DNA of 23,639 nucleotides, taken from PVC group bacterium. Its GTDB lineage: Bacteria > Verrucomicrobiota > Kiritimatiellia > CAIKKV01 > PXCX01. Under the pieces are notes generated by a model. It had not been told where the DNA came from. It saw only the letters and a program-made list of their open reading frames with translations, and did not search any database. The position numbers and the translations under genes were made by a program. The stretch covers positions 1-23,639 of the forward strand of contig PWZG01000502.1 of assembly GCA_003567575.1 (NCBI GenBank), written 5' to 3'. Below, piece after piece: positions 7,914 to 15,058 of this stretch (its first letter is position 1; each line of letters begins with the position of its first letter).

Positions 7914-8813
7914 TTACGGGATAACCTTGTTCAGCGGCACTTCTATAATACCTTCCGCGCCGTTATTTTTCAATGCTGGAATTAAATCGCGAACCAAACG
8001 TTCCTCGATGACGGTCTCGACCGCGATCCAGTCGGACGCGCTAAGCGGGTTAACCGTCGGCGCATGCAACGACGGTAGCAACCCGATAATGGCATCAAGA
8101 TTTTTGCAGGCAACGTTAAGTTTCAGCAGTACACGCGTTTCCGCGGCCAGCGCACCCTGCAATAAAATTTTTAACTGCTCGATTTTCCGACGTTTCCATG
8201 CGTCTTTCCACGCTACGTGTCCGGCAATCAAACGGGTTGTTGACTCCAGTACCGTATCAATGATACGCAGATTGTGAGCACGCAACGAGGAACCGGTTTC
8301 CGTCAACTCAACAATCGCATCCACCAGTTCCGGGGTTTTTACCTCGGTTGCTCCCCAGGAAAATTCCAGATGCACCGCAATATTACGTTCGGCGAAATAA
8401 CGACGCGTCAATCCTACAGCTTCGGTTGCCACACGTTTGCCGGCCAGATCGGCGGCGCAACGGTACGGAGATGCATCAGGAACAGCCAAAACCCAGCGTA
8501 CCGGTTTTAATCCTTGCTTGGCATACAAAAGCTCCGTCACGTCAACCACGTCCGAACCGTTTTCGGTAATCCAGTCGTACCCGGTAATGCCCGCGTCCAA
8601 ATGACCGGACTCAACGTAACGGCTGATCTCCTGCGCCCGCAATAGACGTATCCGCAATTCTTGATCGTCGACCGAAGGAATGTACGAGCGTGATCCGGCC
8701 TCAATATTGAAACCGGCTTTGCGCATCATGGTAAACGTCGCCTCCTGAAGACTGCCCTTAGGCAAGCCCAGAACAAGGCGCGAACCGTTGCCGTTTTCTG
8801 ATTCCGCTGTCAT
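7914..8813 (-). CDS. hisG: ATP phosphoribosyltransferase, long form
   Basis: First enzyme of histidine biosynthesis: condenses ATP with PRPP to give phosphoribosyl-ATP. With the ATG at 8811-8813 it has 299 residues, the length of the long HisG form that carries its own C-terminal ACT-like regulatory domain and needs no HisZ. Visible signatures are LVLGLPKGSLQEAT near the N-terminus, DAGITGYDWI, and the PRPP-binding segment ELTETGSSLRAHNL. The C-terminal about 80 residues (from KLNVACKNLDAIIGLLPSL) match the histidine-sensing domain. A TTG two codons further upstream (8817-8819) is an alternative start; AGGAG lies within reach of both. It heads the hisG - bS22-like - TPR - glycosyltransferase run. 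No other his gene is nearby. Confidence 0.95.
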   Translation of the reverse strand: MTAESENGNGSRLVLGLPKGSLQEATFTMMRKAGFNIEAGSRSYIPSVDDQELRIRLLRAQEISRYVESGHLDAGITGYDWITENGSDVVDVTELLYAKQGLKPVRWVLAVPDASPYRCAADLAGKRVATEAVGLTRRYFAERNIAVHLEFSWGATEVKTPELVDAIVELTETGSSLRAHNLRIIDTVLESTTRLIAGHVAWKDAWKRRKIEQLKILLQGALAAETRVLLKLNVACKNLDAIIGLLPSLHAPTVNPLSASDWIAVETVIEERLVRDLIPALKNNGAEGIIEVPLNKVIP

Positions 8814-8852
8814 TCCCAAAAAAACTCCTGATTACTATATGCAAAACGACTA

Positions 8853-8881
8853 CTTATATCACAACACGAGATGAATGTCCA
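8853..8881 (-). promoter_or_regulatory. Sigma70-like promoter of hisG
   Basis: On the minus strand TGGACA (8876-8881) and TATAAG (8853-8858) are separated by exactly 17 bases, each one mismatch from consensus. Transcription would start about 30 bases before the hisG start codon. Confidence 0.6.
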
Positions 8882-8910
8882 TGTTTTTTCGTTAGACCAT
8901 TTTTGATGAA

Positions 8911-8931
8911 CGACACCCGACACCCGACACC
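8911..8931. repeat. Tandem heptamer array, CGACACC x3
   Basis: Three perfect head-to-tail copies of the 7-base unit CGACACC in the intergenic region between hisG and the corrinoid activator gene. The array abuts a GC-rich hairpin (8931-8953). Confidence 0.9.
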
Positions 8932-8982
8932 CCGGCGATTCTTCGCCGCCGGGTAAACAGTGGGCGCATATCACTTGCGCCC
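8931..8982. repeat. Two adjacent intergenic hairpins
   Basis: Hairpin 1: CCCGGCG (8931-8937) pairs with CGCCGGG (8947-8953), nine-base loop. Hairpin 2: GGGCGCA (8962-8968) pairs with TGCGCCC (8976-8982), seven-base loop TATCACT. Neither is followed immediately by a T-run on either strand, so they are not standard intrinsic terminators. They could be structured leader, protein-binding or repeat-family elements. Confidence 0.65.
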
Positions 8983-9042
8983 GTGAACAATAATCGCCTG
9001 CTTGCTTTTTTTTGCGTTAACTGTTAGTGTGCTGTCCGGTTT

Positions 9043-9063
9043 TGCGGTCTGCGGTCTGCGGTC
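9043..9063. repeat. Tandem heptamer array, TGCGGTC x3
   Basis: Three perfect head-to-tail copies of the 7-base unit TGCGGTC, followed by a partial fourth unit (TG). It lies about 50 bases before the corrinoid activator ATG, in the same intergenic region as the CGACACC array but with an unrelated unit. Confidence 0.9.
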
Positions 9064-9111
9064 TGATTAGGATGATTTGATACCGCTAATTTGTGTGCAA
9101 CTGAATTCAGA

Positions 9112-10965
9112 ATGAGTCGTGAATTTAAAATCTCGTTTATGCCGGCGGAACGTACCGTTTATGTGCTTCCGGGCACGCCGTTAATGGAGGCGGCGGCACG
9201 CGCTGGAATCATTCTACAGGCGGCCTGTGGCGGGGTGGGGACGTGCGGCAAGTGTGTCATCCGGATTGTTGACGGTGAATGCGCGGCTTCGGAATCCGAA
9301 ATTAAGGCGCTTGGCAGCGCGCGTATTGCGGCGGGTGATCGTCTGGCATGTATTGCTACGGTGTCGGCTCCGCTAACGGTGGAAATTCCGGAGACATCGC
9401 TTTTCGATGCGGATGCACGAATTCTGGTTGCGAATGACGACCGGGATACAGTCGCGGTTACCACGATCCATAAAACGTTTCGACGGTTACAGCCGCCGGA
9501 ACACGGCGATTGCGTATCGGACTGCGACCGACTGTTGCAAGGGATGACGGTGCGGCAGGTGCGTCTGGATATGTTGCGTGCATTACCGGGCGTGTTGAGG
9601 AGGTCGAACTTCGAGGCGACGGTGGTTCAGTTCGATGACGATGTTATCGCGGTTGAACCAGGTGACACGCGTGATCGTTGTTATGGTCTGGCGTTCGATA
9701 TCGGCAGTACGACGTTGGTGGGCACGCTGGTTGATTTGTTGACCGGCAACCAACGGGCGGTAACGGCGCGGATGAATTCCCAGGCGCGGTTCGGCGACGA
9801 TGTTCTTTCGCGTATCCAGCTTTGCCGGAGCGAAACGGGCGGGCTTATCCGTTTGCGCGATGCTGTTGTCGGCGATTTAAACGATATGATCCGTGTTTTA
9901 CTTTCGGAAAGCCGTGTGGCGCCGGAACACGTTTACCGGGTGGTGTTGGCCGGGAACACCACGATGCAGCAAATACTTTGCGGAATCGATCCATCCGCGC
10001 TGGGCGAGCTGCCTTTTGTTCCGGTTTTCAACCGAGGACTGGAGACGGATGCCGCCGCCATCGGCTTGCGGTTGCCTGCCGCGGCCGGTGTGTTCGTTTT
10101 CCCGCAAATCGGCGGTTTTGTCGGCGGCGACACGGTGGCCGGGATTCTGGCCGCCGGCATGTGGGAGGAGGGTGAATCGACGCTGCTGGTTGATATCGGG
10201 ACCAACGGCGAGATCGTGCTGGCGCATGACGGCGTTTTGACGGCGACATCGGTAGCCGCCGGTCCGGCCTTCGAGGGCGCCCGGATTGTCAACGGCATGC
10301 GCGCGGCGGCGGGCGCCATCGAAAAGGTGACGACGGGAAACGATGGCGATCTGATGATAAACATTATCGGCAACCGACCCGCAACCGGTTTGTGCGGTTC
10401 CGCGTTGATCGATGCGGTGGCCGAGCTATTGTGTTGCGGCATTATTGACATGACCGGCCGCATCCTTCCGCCCGATGAATTGCCGGCGGACATACCGGCT
10501 GCATTGCGCGCCCGTGTTCGTGTGCAAACGGAAGATGATATCATGGTGATCCTGGCGCATCCGGAAGAGACCGCGAACCGTGAGCCGGTGTGTCTGTATC
10601 AAAAGGATGTCCGCGAATTACAACTGGCCAATGCAGCCATCCGGGCGGGTATCGACTTACTGTTGCGTCGCGCCGGACTGGAATCCCGCGATCTTTCGGT
10701 CATCATGTTGGCGGGTGCGTTCGGTAATTATATCCGTCGCCGGAATGCCGTTCGCATCGGCATGTTGCCGCCGTTAGCGCTTGATCATATCCGGTTTATC
10801 GGAAATGCCGCGTCGCTCGGCGCCAAGCGTGCGCTGTTATCGCGCGCTGCTATAAAAGCTGTTGATGTCATCCAGCAAGCAGTGAATCATGTCGACCTAT
10901 CGCTGGATCCGGAGTTCCAGATGGCATTCAGCGAGGCCATGTTGTTTCCTGAACAGGACCGGTAA
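9112..10965 (+). CDS. Corrinoid-protein reductive activator (2Fe-2S ferredoxin + ASKHA)
   Basis: A 617-residue protein of the RACo/DUF4445 family, which uses ATP to reduce inactive Co(II) corrinoid to Co(I) in methyltransferase systems. Residues 1-95 are a plant-type [2Fe-2S] ferredoxin domain with C39-x5-C45-x2-C48 and C80 (CGGVGTCGKC...LAC). The ASKHA ATPase-like domain follows: DIGST (196-200), LAGNTTM (279-285), DIGTNGEI (361-368), AGPAFEGA (383-390), GLCGSA (426-431), and near the end LAGAFGNYI. The ATG at 9112 begins just before the ferredoxin fold; an in-frame TTG at 9091 would add seven unmotivated residues. Neither has a clear Shine-Dalgarno. No corrinoid protein or methyltransferase gene is adjacent, so its partner is unknown. 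It converges on serA with seven bases between stops. Confidence 0.87.
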   Translation: MSREFKISFMPAERTVYVLPGTPLMEAAARAGIILQAACGGVGTCGKCVIRIVDGECAASESEIKALGSARIAAGDRLACIATVSAPLTVEIPETSLFDADARILVANDDRDTVAVTTIHKTFRRLQPPEHGDCVSDCDRLLQGMTVRQVRLDMLRALPGVLRRSNFEATVVQFDDDVIAVEPGDTRDRCYGLAFDIGSTTLVGTLVDLLTGNQRAVTARMNSQARFGDDVLSRIQLCRSETGGLIRLRDAVVGDLNDMIRVLLSESRVAPEHVYRVVLAGNTTMQQILCGIDPSALGELPFVPVFNRGLETDAAAIGLRLPAAAGVFVFPQIGGFVGGDTVAGILAAGMWEEGESTLLVDIGTNGEIVLAHDGVLTATSVAAGPAFEGARIVNGMRAAAGAIEKVTTGNDGDLMINIIGNRPATGLCGSALIDAVAELLCCGIIDMTGRILPPDELPADIPAALRARVRVQTEDDIMVILAHPEETANREPVCLYQKDVRELQLANAAIRAGIDLLLRRAGLESRDLSVIMLAGAFGNYIRRRNAVRIGMLPPLALDHIRFIGNAASLGAKRALLSRAAIKAVDVIQQAVNHVDLSLDPEFQMAFSEAMLFPEQDR

Positions 10966-10972
10966 CGAAAGT

Positions 10973-12550
10973 TTAAAGCTCGATCCGGAACGCCGCGAGG
11001 GATTCGATCTGGCCCGATATTTCTTGCATGACTTCGTCCGGTACACGCCGGTTGACCTTCATGATGGCCAGCGACCGGTCGGTGCGGGCATCGTGCGGGT
11101 TGCGGACATCCTCGATGTTAATACCGCTGGCGGCCAACGCGACGCCGATAGCCCCCAGAATACCGGGCCGGTCTTGGTACATAAAGTAAACACTGTGGCC
11201 ATGGGGCTCAAAAAACAGGTTGTCGAATTCATCAATCCGGGTGACCATGAGACGACTTTCGGCCACGGTTCCGCGAACGCTGACTTTCTGCATGGCGCGG
11301 TTGCCGTCGGAACTCAGTAAGTCAATGGTAATCGAGCTTTCGTATCCCTTCGCGGGATCGGTTTCGCGATCGACATACTCGATTCCCATTTCCTTTAAAT
11401 AGTGTAACGCCTCGGCATAGCTCAACGATCGGTCGAAATCCTCGTATAAAGCCGCCACGACGGGAACCATCAACCATTTGGCGTAGGGTTGCAGTTGACC
11501 GTAAAAACTCGTTTCAATTCGCCGTGGCTTCCCCTGGAGCGGCGATAGTTTGAGGCACATGCGCGACAACAGATTAGCCAGTTCACAAAACGATTCATCA
11601 AGACCCTCGGGAATGTCTCGATTGACAATGAAACTGGTAATCCCCTTTTCGTCGAATTCTATCAATTCATCCGCTGCCCGTCTTGCGGCCTGGATGTTGG
11701 CTTCCAGCGTGCTGGCCCCCAGATGCGGCAACATGATGTCGCTTATATCCGCCACGCTTTTCGGGCCGGGCGCATCCTTTTCATAAACATCGTTTAGAAA
11801 ACGGAGATTTTTTTTGGCTTTGAACGCGCGTAAATCGCTCTCGTTAACAATGCCGGAACGGGCGCAATTAACCAGGATCGCACCGTCCTTGCAATGCTGT
11901 AACAGGTCGGAGCAGACCATGTTTTGGGTCTGATCGTTCTGCGGAACATGAAATGTGATGACGTCGGACTGCGCGAACAGTTCCGGCATCAGCACCAGAT
12001 CGATGCCGAGTTTAGCAGCATGCTCTCCCGCGATGACCGGATCGCATCCCAGTAATCTAACCTCGAATCCGGTCAGTCGTCGCGCAACCATTTGCCCGAT
12101 ATTGCCGAGCCCAACAATGCCAACGGTTTTACCCGCCAGTTCGCGTCCCATGAACTTGCTTTTTTCCCACTTACCGTTTCGGCAGGACGCGTCAGCGGGA
12201 ATTATCTTGCGCATATCCGCTAGAACCATTGCCAGAACCTCTTCCGCCACGGCGTTGGCATTGGCGCCAGGCGTGTTCATTACGTCGACACCGCGTTTGC
12301 GGGCATGTTTGCAGTCGATCGTATTGTATCCGGCGCCGGCGCGGATCACGACTTTTAAACGGGGCAGACTATCGATGATTTCCGCCGTGACCGGTTCACT
12401 CCGTACAATAACGGCGTAAGCGTCCGGATGGATGGCGCACAGATCCGCCAGATCGGTAGATGGATCGCTTATGACTTCGTAATTGCCGTTGGCGTTTAGC
12501 AACTCCGCGGCCACACCGTCCAGCTTGGTGGCTATGAGAACTTTTTTCAT
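10973..12550 (-). CDS. serA: D-3-phosphoglycerate dehydrogenase with C-terminal ACT domain
   Basis: A 525-residue NAD-dependent dehydrogenase, first step of serine biosynthesis from 3-phosphoglycerate. The Rossmann motif GIVGLGNIG (144-152) with D170 indicates NAD. Catalytic R231 (NCARSGIVNE) and H276 (LPHLGAS) are present. The residue aligning with the catalytic glutamate of the family appears to be aspartate (D259 in NDVYEKDAPG). Residues about 310-450 form the intervening regulatory domain of long PGDHs, and about 455-525 an ACT domain (YFMYQDRPGILGAIGVALAA), implying possible feedback control by serine. It begins two bases after the parvulin stop codon and is surely co-transcribed with it. 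Other D-2-hydroxyacid dehydrogenases are possible, but the domain layout favours PGDH. Confidence 0.9.
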   Translation of the reverse strand: MKKVLIATKLDGVAAELLNANGNYEVISDPSTDLADLCAIHPDAYAVIVRSEPVTAEIIDSLPRLKVVIRAGAGYNTIDCKHARKRGVDVMNTPGANANAVAEEVLAMVLADMRKIIPADASCRNGKWEKSKFMGRELAGKTVGIVGLGNIGQMVARRLTGFEVRLLGCDPVIAGEHAAKLGIDLVLMPELFAQSDVITFHVPQNDQTQNMVCSDLLQHCKDGAILVNCARSGIVNESDLRAFKAKKNLRFLNDVYEKDAPGPKSVADISDIMLPHLGASTLEANIQAARRAADELIEFDEKGITSFIVNRDIPEGLDESFCELANLLSRMCLKLSPLQGKPRRIETSFYGQLQPYAKWLMVPVVAALYEDFDRSLSYAEALHYLKEMGIEYVDRETDPAKGYESSITIDLLSSDGNRAMQKVSVRGTVAESRLMVTRIDEFDNLFFEPHGHSVYFMYQDRPGILGAIGVALAASGINIEDVRNPHDARTDRSLAIMKVNRRVPDEVMQEISGQIESLAAFRIEL

Positions 12551-12552
12551 TC

Positions 12553-13656
12553 TCAGGGAAGATGATATATGACATCCGCGTTGGCGCGCAATTGCCTCAA
12601 CAATTGGTCTTGCCGTTCACGGTGCGCTTTCTCTTGTAACCGCCCGGAGATATGTTCACGGACTTCATCCATGGGAGCCTGACGCGCCTCTTCGGTTTCA
12701 ATGACCTGAATAAGGTGATACCCAAAATCCGTTTCGACGACATCTCCAATAGCGCCCGGTTCCTGACTGAAAGCGGCTTCTTCAAACGAAGGCACCATCT
12801 GCCCGCGGCCGAATTTACCCAGATCACCGCCACGCTGGCGGCTTGGACAATCCGAATGCGCGGCTGCAAGCTCGGCGAAATCGGCGCCTTCCTCCGTTAA
12901 TTGGGTGCGGAGCGCTTGGATTGCCACCAGTTTCGCCGCGCGTGCAGCGTCATCTTCCGCGTCTTCCACGGTCAACAGAATATGTCGCGCCTGAACCATT
13001 TCCGGCATTTGAAATTCATTAACGTTTTCGTCGTAGTAAGCTTGGATATCTTCTTCGCTGGGCTCGGATACCGTTAACTCGTAAATGTCCAGAAGTTTCT
13101 CGTACGTCAACATATCGCTGATTGCATGACGTATCTCTTCCGTTGTCTGACCGGTAAGCTGCTCAATAGTCTGTTCGGGCGGTATTTGTTGCTTGAATTC
13201 CGCCATTTTGGCGTCGATTTCCGCTTCCGATGCGCTAAGCTCGTGTTGCGCGATCTCGTTCTTAATCAGACGTTGCCCAACGGCCATCTCCAGCATTGCC
13301 GGCATTTGTGCCTGCCAGAATGATTCAAGCTGTTCCGGCGGTATTTGCCGGCGGTAGGGCGCGAAACGTTCATCGAACATGGCGCGAACTTCCGCGACCA
13401 TAATCGGGACGCCGTTTACCTCGGCTGCTTTCTCGTCATCGCCGGGAATGTTTGCCGTCGCGACCGGTGTTGTCACCGCGTCGTGTGTATGTTGCGGGAC
13501 ACCGGGTTCAGCCGGCATTGCGGCCTCGGGCTCGTCAGGCAAGGCCGGCGGTGGCGCTTCCATCGGCGATTCCGATGGCGCACACCCGACGGCTAAAACG
13601 CCGGTCAATGCAACAAGACTCCATGCTCCACGAATTTTTTCCATAATTTTTGTCAT
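12553..13656 (-). CDS. Parvulin-type peptidyl-prolyl isomerase lipoprotein (SurA/PrsA-like)
   Basis: A 367-residue envelope chaperone/foldase. The signal peptide ends in the lipobox VLAVGC (C25). It is followed by a Pro/Ala/Glu-rich linker (26-75), a helical SurA-type N-terminal domain (76-200: AEVNGVPIMVAEV, MLEMAVGQRLIKNEIA) and a PpiC parvulin domain (about 219-320) with QARHILL, GGDLGKFGRGQMVPSFEEAAF and TDFGYHLIQVIE. It would isomerise prolyl bonds of exported proteins outside the inner membrane. The ATG has AAGGAG about ten bases upstream; a second ATG four codons in also keeps the lipobox. It is expressed from its own promoter (13723-13751) and runs into serA with a two-base gap, an odd functional pairing. 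Confidence 0.92.
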   Translation of the reverse strand: MTKIMEKIRGAWSLVALTGVLAVGCAPSESPMEAPPPALPDEPEAAMPAEPGVPQHTHDAVTTPVATANIPGDDEKAAEVNGVPIMVAEVRAMFDERFAPYRRQIPPEQLESFWQAQMPAMLEMAVGQRLIKNEIAQHELSASEAEIDAKMAEFKQQIPPEQTIEQLTGQTTEEIRHAISDMLTYEKLLDIYELTVSEPSEEDIQAYYDENVNEFQMPEMVQARHILLTVEDAEDDAARAAKLVAIQALRTQLTEEGADFAELAAAHSDCPSRQRGGDLGKFGRGQMVPSFEEAAFSQEPGAIGDVVETDFGYHLIQVIETEEARQAPMDEVREHISGRLQEKAHRERQDQLLRQLRANADVIYHLP

Positions 13657-13722
13657 CGTTTTTCTGCTCCTTAGTTTGGCATGCCGAATTGATACGGAAA
13701 GATATACCGTTAAAAAAGAAAC

Positions 13723-13751
13723 ATTGTACGCCGATTACGCTTCAGGGTCAA
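13723..13751 (-). promoter_or_regulatory. Sigma70 promoter of parvulin-serA operon
   Basis: On the minus strand TTGACC (13746-13751) and TACAAT (13723-13728) are separated by exactly 17 bases, each one mismatch from consensus. The predicted leader is about 60 bases. Confidence 0.7.
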
Positions 13752-13767
13752 GCACGATTATCGCGGA

Positions 13768-13798
13768 TTGACTTTTCCGGCGTTTTTGGGCATATTAT
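13768..13798 (+). promoter_or_regulatory. Sigma70-like promoter of the 68-residue gene
   Basis: TTGACT (13768-13773) is followed by ATATTATAT; TATTAT (13793-13798) gives a 19-base spacer, or CATATT (13791-13796) a 17-base spacer. It is divergent from the parvulin promoter, with 16 bases between the two -35 elements. Confidence 0.5.
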
Positions 13799-13851
13799 AT
13801 CGGTGAATAGCTGATTATGAATCACCAGCATAACGATGAAGGAGAATACCT

Positions 13852-14058
13852 ATGGGAACATCAAGATTGTTAACCAAAGCTCAAAGTCGGCCGCGTAAAT
13901 CGGAAACTGAGAAACGCAAACGATTAAGAACTCAGAAACAAAGGCTTATCGCTGCAGGCATGGATGAGGCGGCGCTTCGCTCGATGAACGCGGCTGAAAT
14001 CAGGGCAGCCCTGCGGCGGGCCGCGCGCGTCAGCGTTGCCTCGATATCTATGTCATGA
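13852..14058 (+). CDS. Small basic protein of unknown function
   Basis: A 68-residue protein I cannot assign. It has a strong Shine-Dalgarno (AAGGAG at about 13840) and a promoter upstream. The N-terminal half is strongly basic (AQSRPRKSETEKRKRLRTQK), consistent with nucleic-acid or ribosome contact. The second half (RLIAAGMDEAALRSMNAAEI) reads as a small helix-turn-helix unit loosely like a SAP-type motif; this is an impression, not a domain match. Its TGA overlaps the ATG of the following lipid-kinase gene by four bases (ATGA), so translation is coupled. The good ribosome binding site, the coupling and the amino-acid pattern argue that it is real. Confidence 0.7.
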   Translation: MGTSRLLTKAQSRPRKSETEKRKRLRTQKQRLIAAGMDEAALRSMNAAEIRAALRRAARVSVASISMS

Positions 14059-15050
14059 AGGCGCTTTGTGCCCTGAATCCGTCGTCAGCAGGCGGATTCG
14101 GCATTAAATGCTGGCCGCGAATCGCCGAGTTACTGCGCCAGCACGGGATTGATTATGTTTTACTGGCGGATTGTGATGTCCCTATCGGCGATCAGGTCAG
14201 ATGTTTTTTAAAAGATAATGGCCTGAAGAATATCGATGTTGTTGTGGGGATTGGCGGCGACGGCACGCATTCGATGGTGATTCAGCAGTTGGTTGTCTGG
14301 ATGGATGCCGGGCAAGGACGAACGTTGCCGCCGTATGCATTTATTCCGCTCGGCACCGCCAACGACATCGCCAAGTCGCTGGGATTCCATGTCGGAGCGG
14401 CGTTTTCGGATCGCGACTTGGCGCGGGCGGTTTCGACGATCGGGCATGGCGCCGATTACCGTATGGACCTCGGCGTGGTCAATGGAACGCCGTTCGCCGA
14501 CGGGTTCACAATTGGACTGGATCCCAATATTTTGCGTGAACGTAACGTTCAGAAAAAGAGATTGCACGCCTTGCGTTTTCTGTTTCAAGGCCCCATTGGC
14601 GGTAATCTGCTCTATACGATTTGCACCGGATTGAGGTTCTGGCGTCAGACGCAACGTGACGTCGACGTGAGCGTTGACGGCCATCGCTGGTACGCCGGCC
14701 CGATGATTAATTTGGTCATCAACAACATGCGCGTTTATGCCGGCGAATTCGAGTTTCACCAGTCCGCCTATGCCAACGACGGGTTGCTTGATCTCGTATT
14801 GTTTACCGGACAAAGAGATTATTTGCGTAGCTATGTTTTGGCCTTGCGCAATTATCCTCGCGGTTTACGCCGGCTGGCCAAACATCTGAATCGGAACCTG
14901 CAACATACGCAGGGACGCCGGTTCGACGTGCGCTTGTCGCATTCGGAACCCGCGCAGATCGATGGCGAAGAATTCCCGGGTTCCGATTTTTTCCGCGTAT
15001 CTGTCCGTGCGGGAGTGGTGCCGATAAAAATTCCCGCCGAACCTTTGTAG
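14055..15050 (+). CDS. Diacylglycerol kinase catalytic-domain lipid kinase (YegS/DgkB-like)
   Basis: A 331-residue ATP-dependent lipid kinase of the DAGK/LCB5 family, acting at the inner face of the membrane. The N-terminal catalytic domain shows NPSSAGG (8-14), the nucleotide-binding GGDGT (67-71) within VVVGIGGDGTHSMV, and PLGTANDIA (98-106). The C-terminal beta-sandwich part contains INLVINNMRVYAGEF, ANDGLLDLVLF and QIDGEEFPG. Substrate could be diacylglycerol, a sphingoid base or another lipid; the family does not resolve this. It starts inside the stop codon of the small basic gene and is followed eight bases later by pabB, so the three genes form an operon. Confidence 0.88.
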   Translation: MKALCALNPSSAGGFGIKCWPRIAELLRQHGIDYVLLADCDVPIGDQVRCFLKDNGLKNIDVVVGIGGDGTHSMVIQQLVVWMDAGQGRTLPPYAFIPLGTANDIAKSLGFHVGAAFSDRDLARAVSTIGHGADYRMDLGVVNGTPFADGFTIGLDPNILRERNVQKKRLHALRFLFQGPIGGNLLYTICTGLRFWRQTQRDVDVSVDGHRWYAGPMINLVINNMRVYAGEFEFHQSAYANDGLLDLVLFTGQRDYLRSYVLALRNYPRGLRRLAKHLNRNLQHTQGRRFDVRLSHSEPAQIDGEEFPGSDFFRVSVRAGVVPIKIPAEPL

Positions 15051-15058
15051 CGAGCGGC

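Larger units (their letters stand above)
8820..9111. other. Divergent intergenic region between hisG and corrinoid activator
   Basis: About 290 bases with no gene. It holds the hisG promoter (8853-8881), the CGACACC array (8911-8931), two hairpins (8931-8982), a T8 stretch near 9005 and the TGCGGTC array (9043-9063). No cobalamin riboswitch or other known aptamer is recognisable, and there is no strong promoter for the plus-strand gene; a poor TTGCTT/TAGTGT pair near 9002-9030 is the only candidate. Confidence 0.7.
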
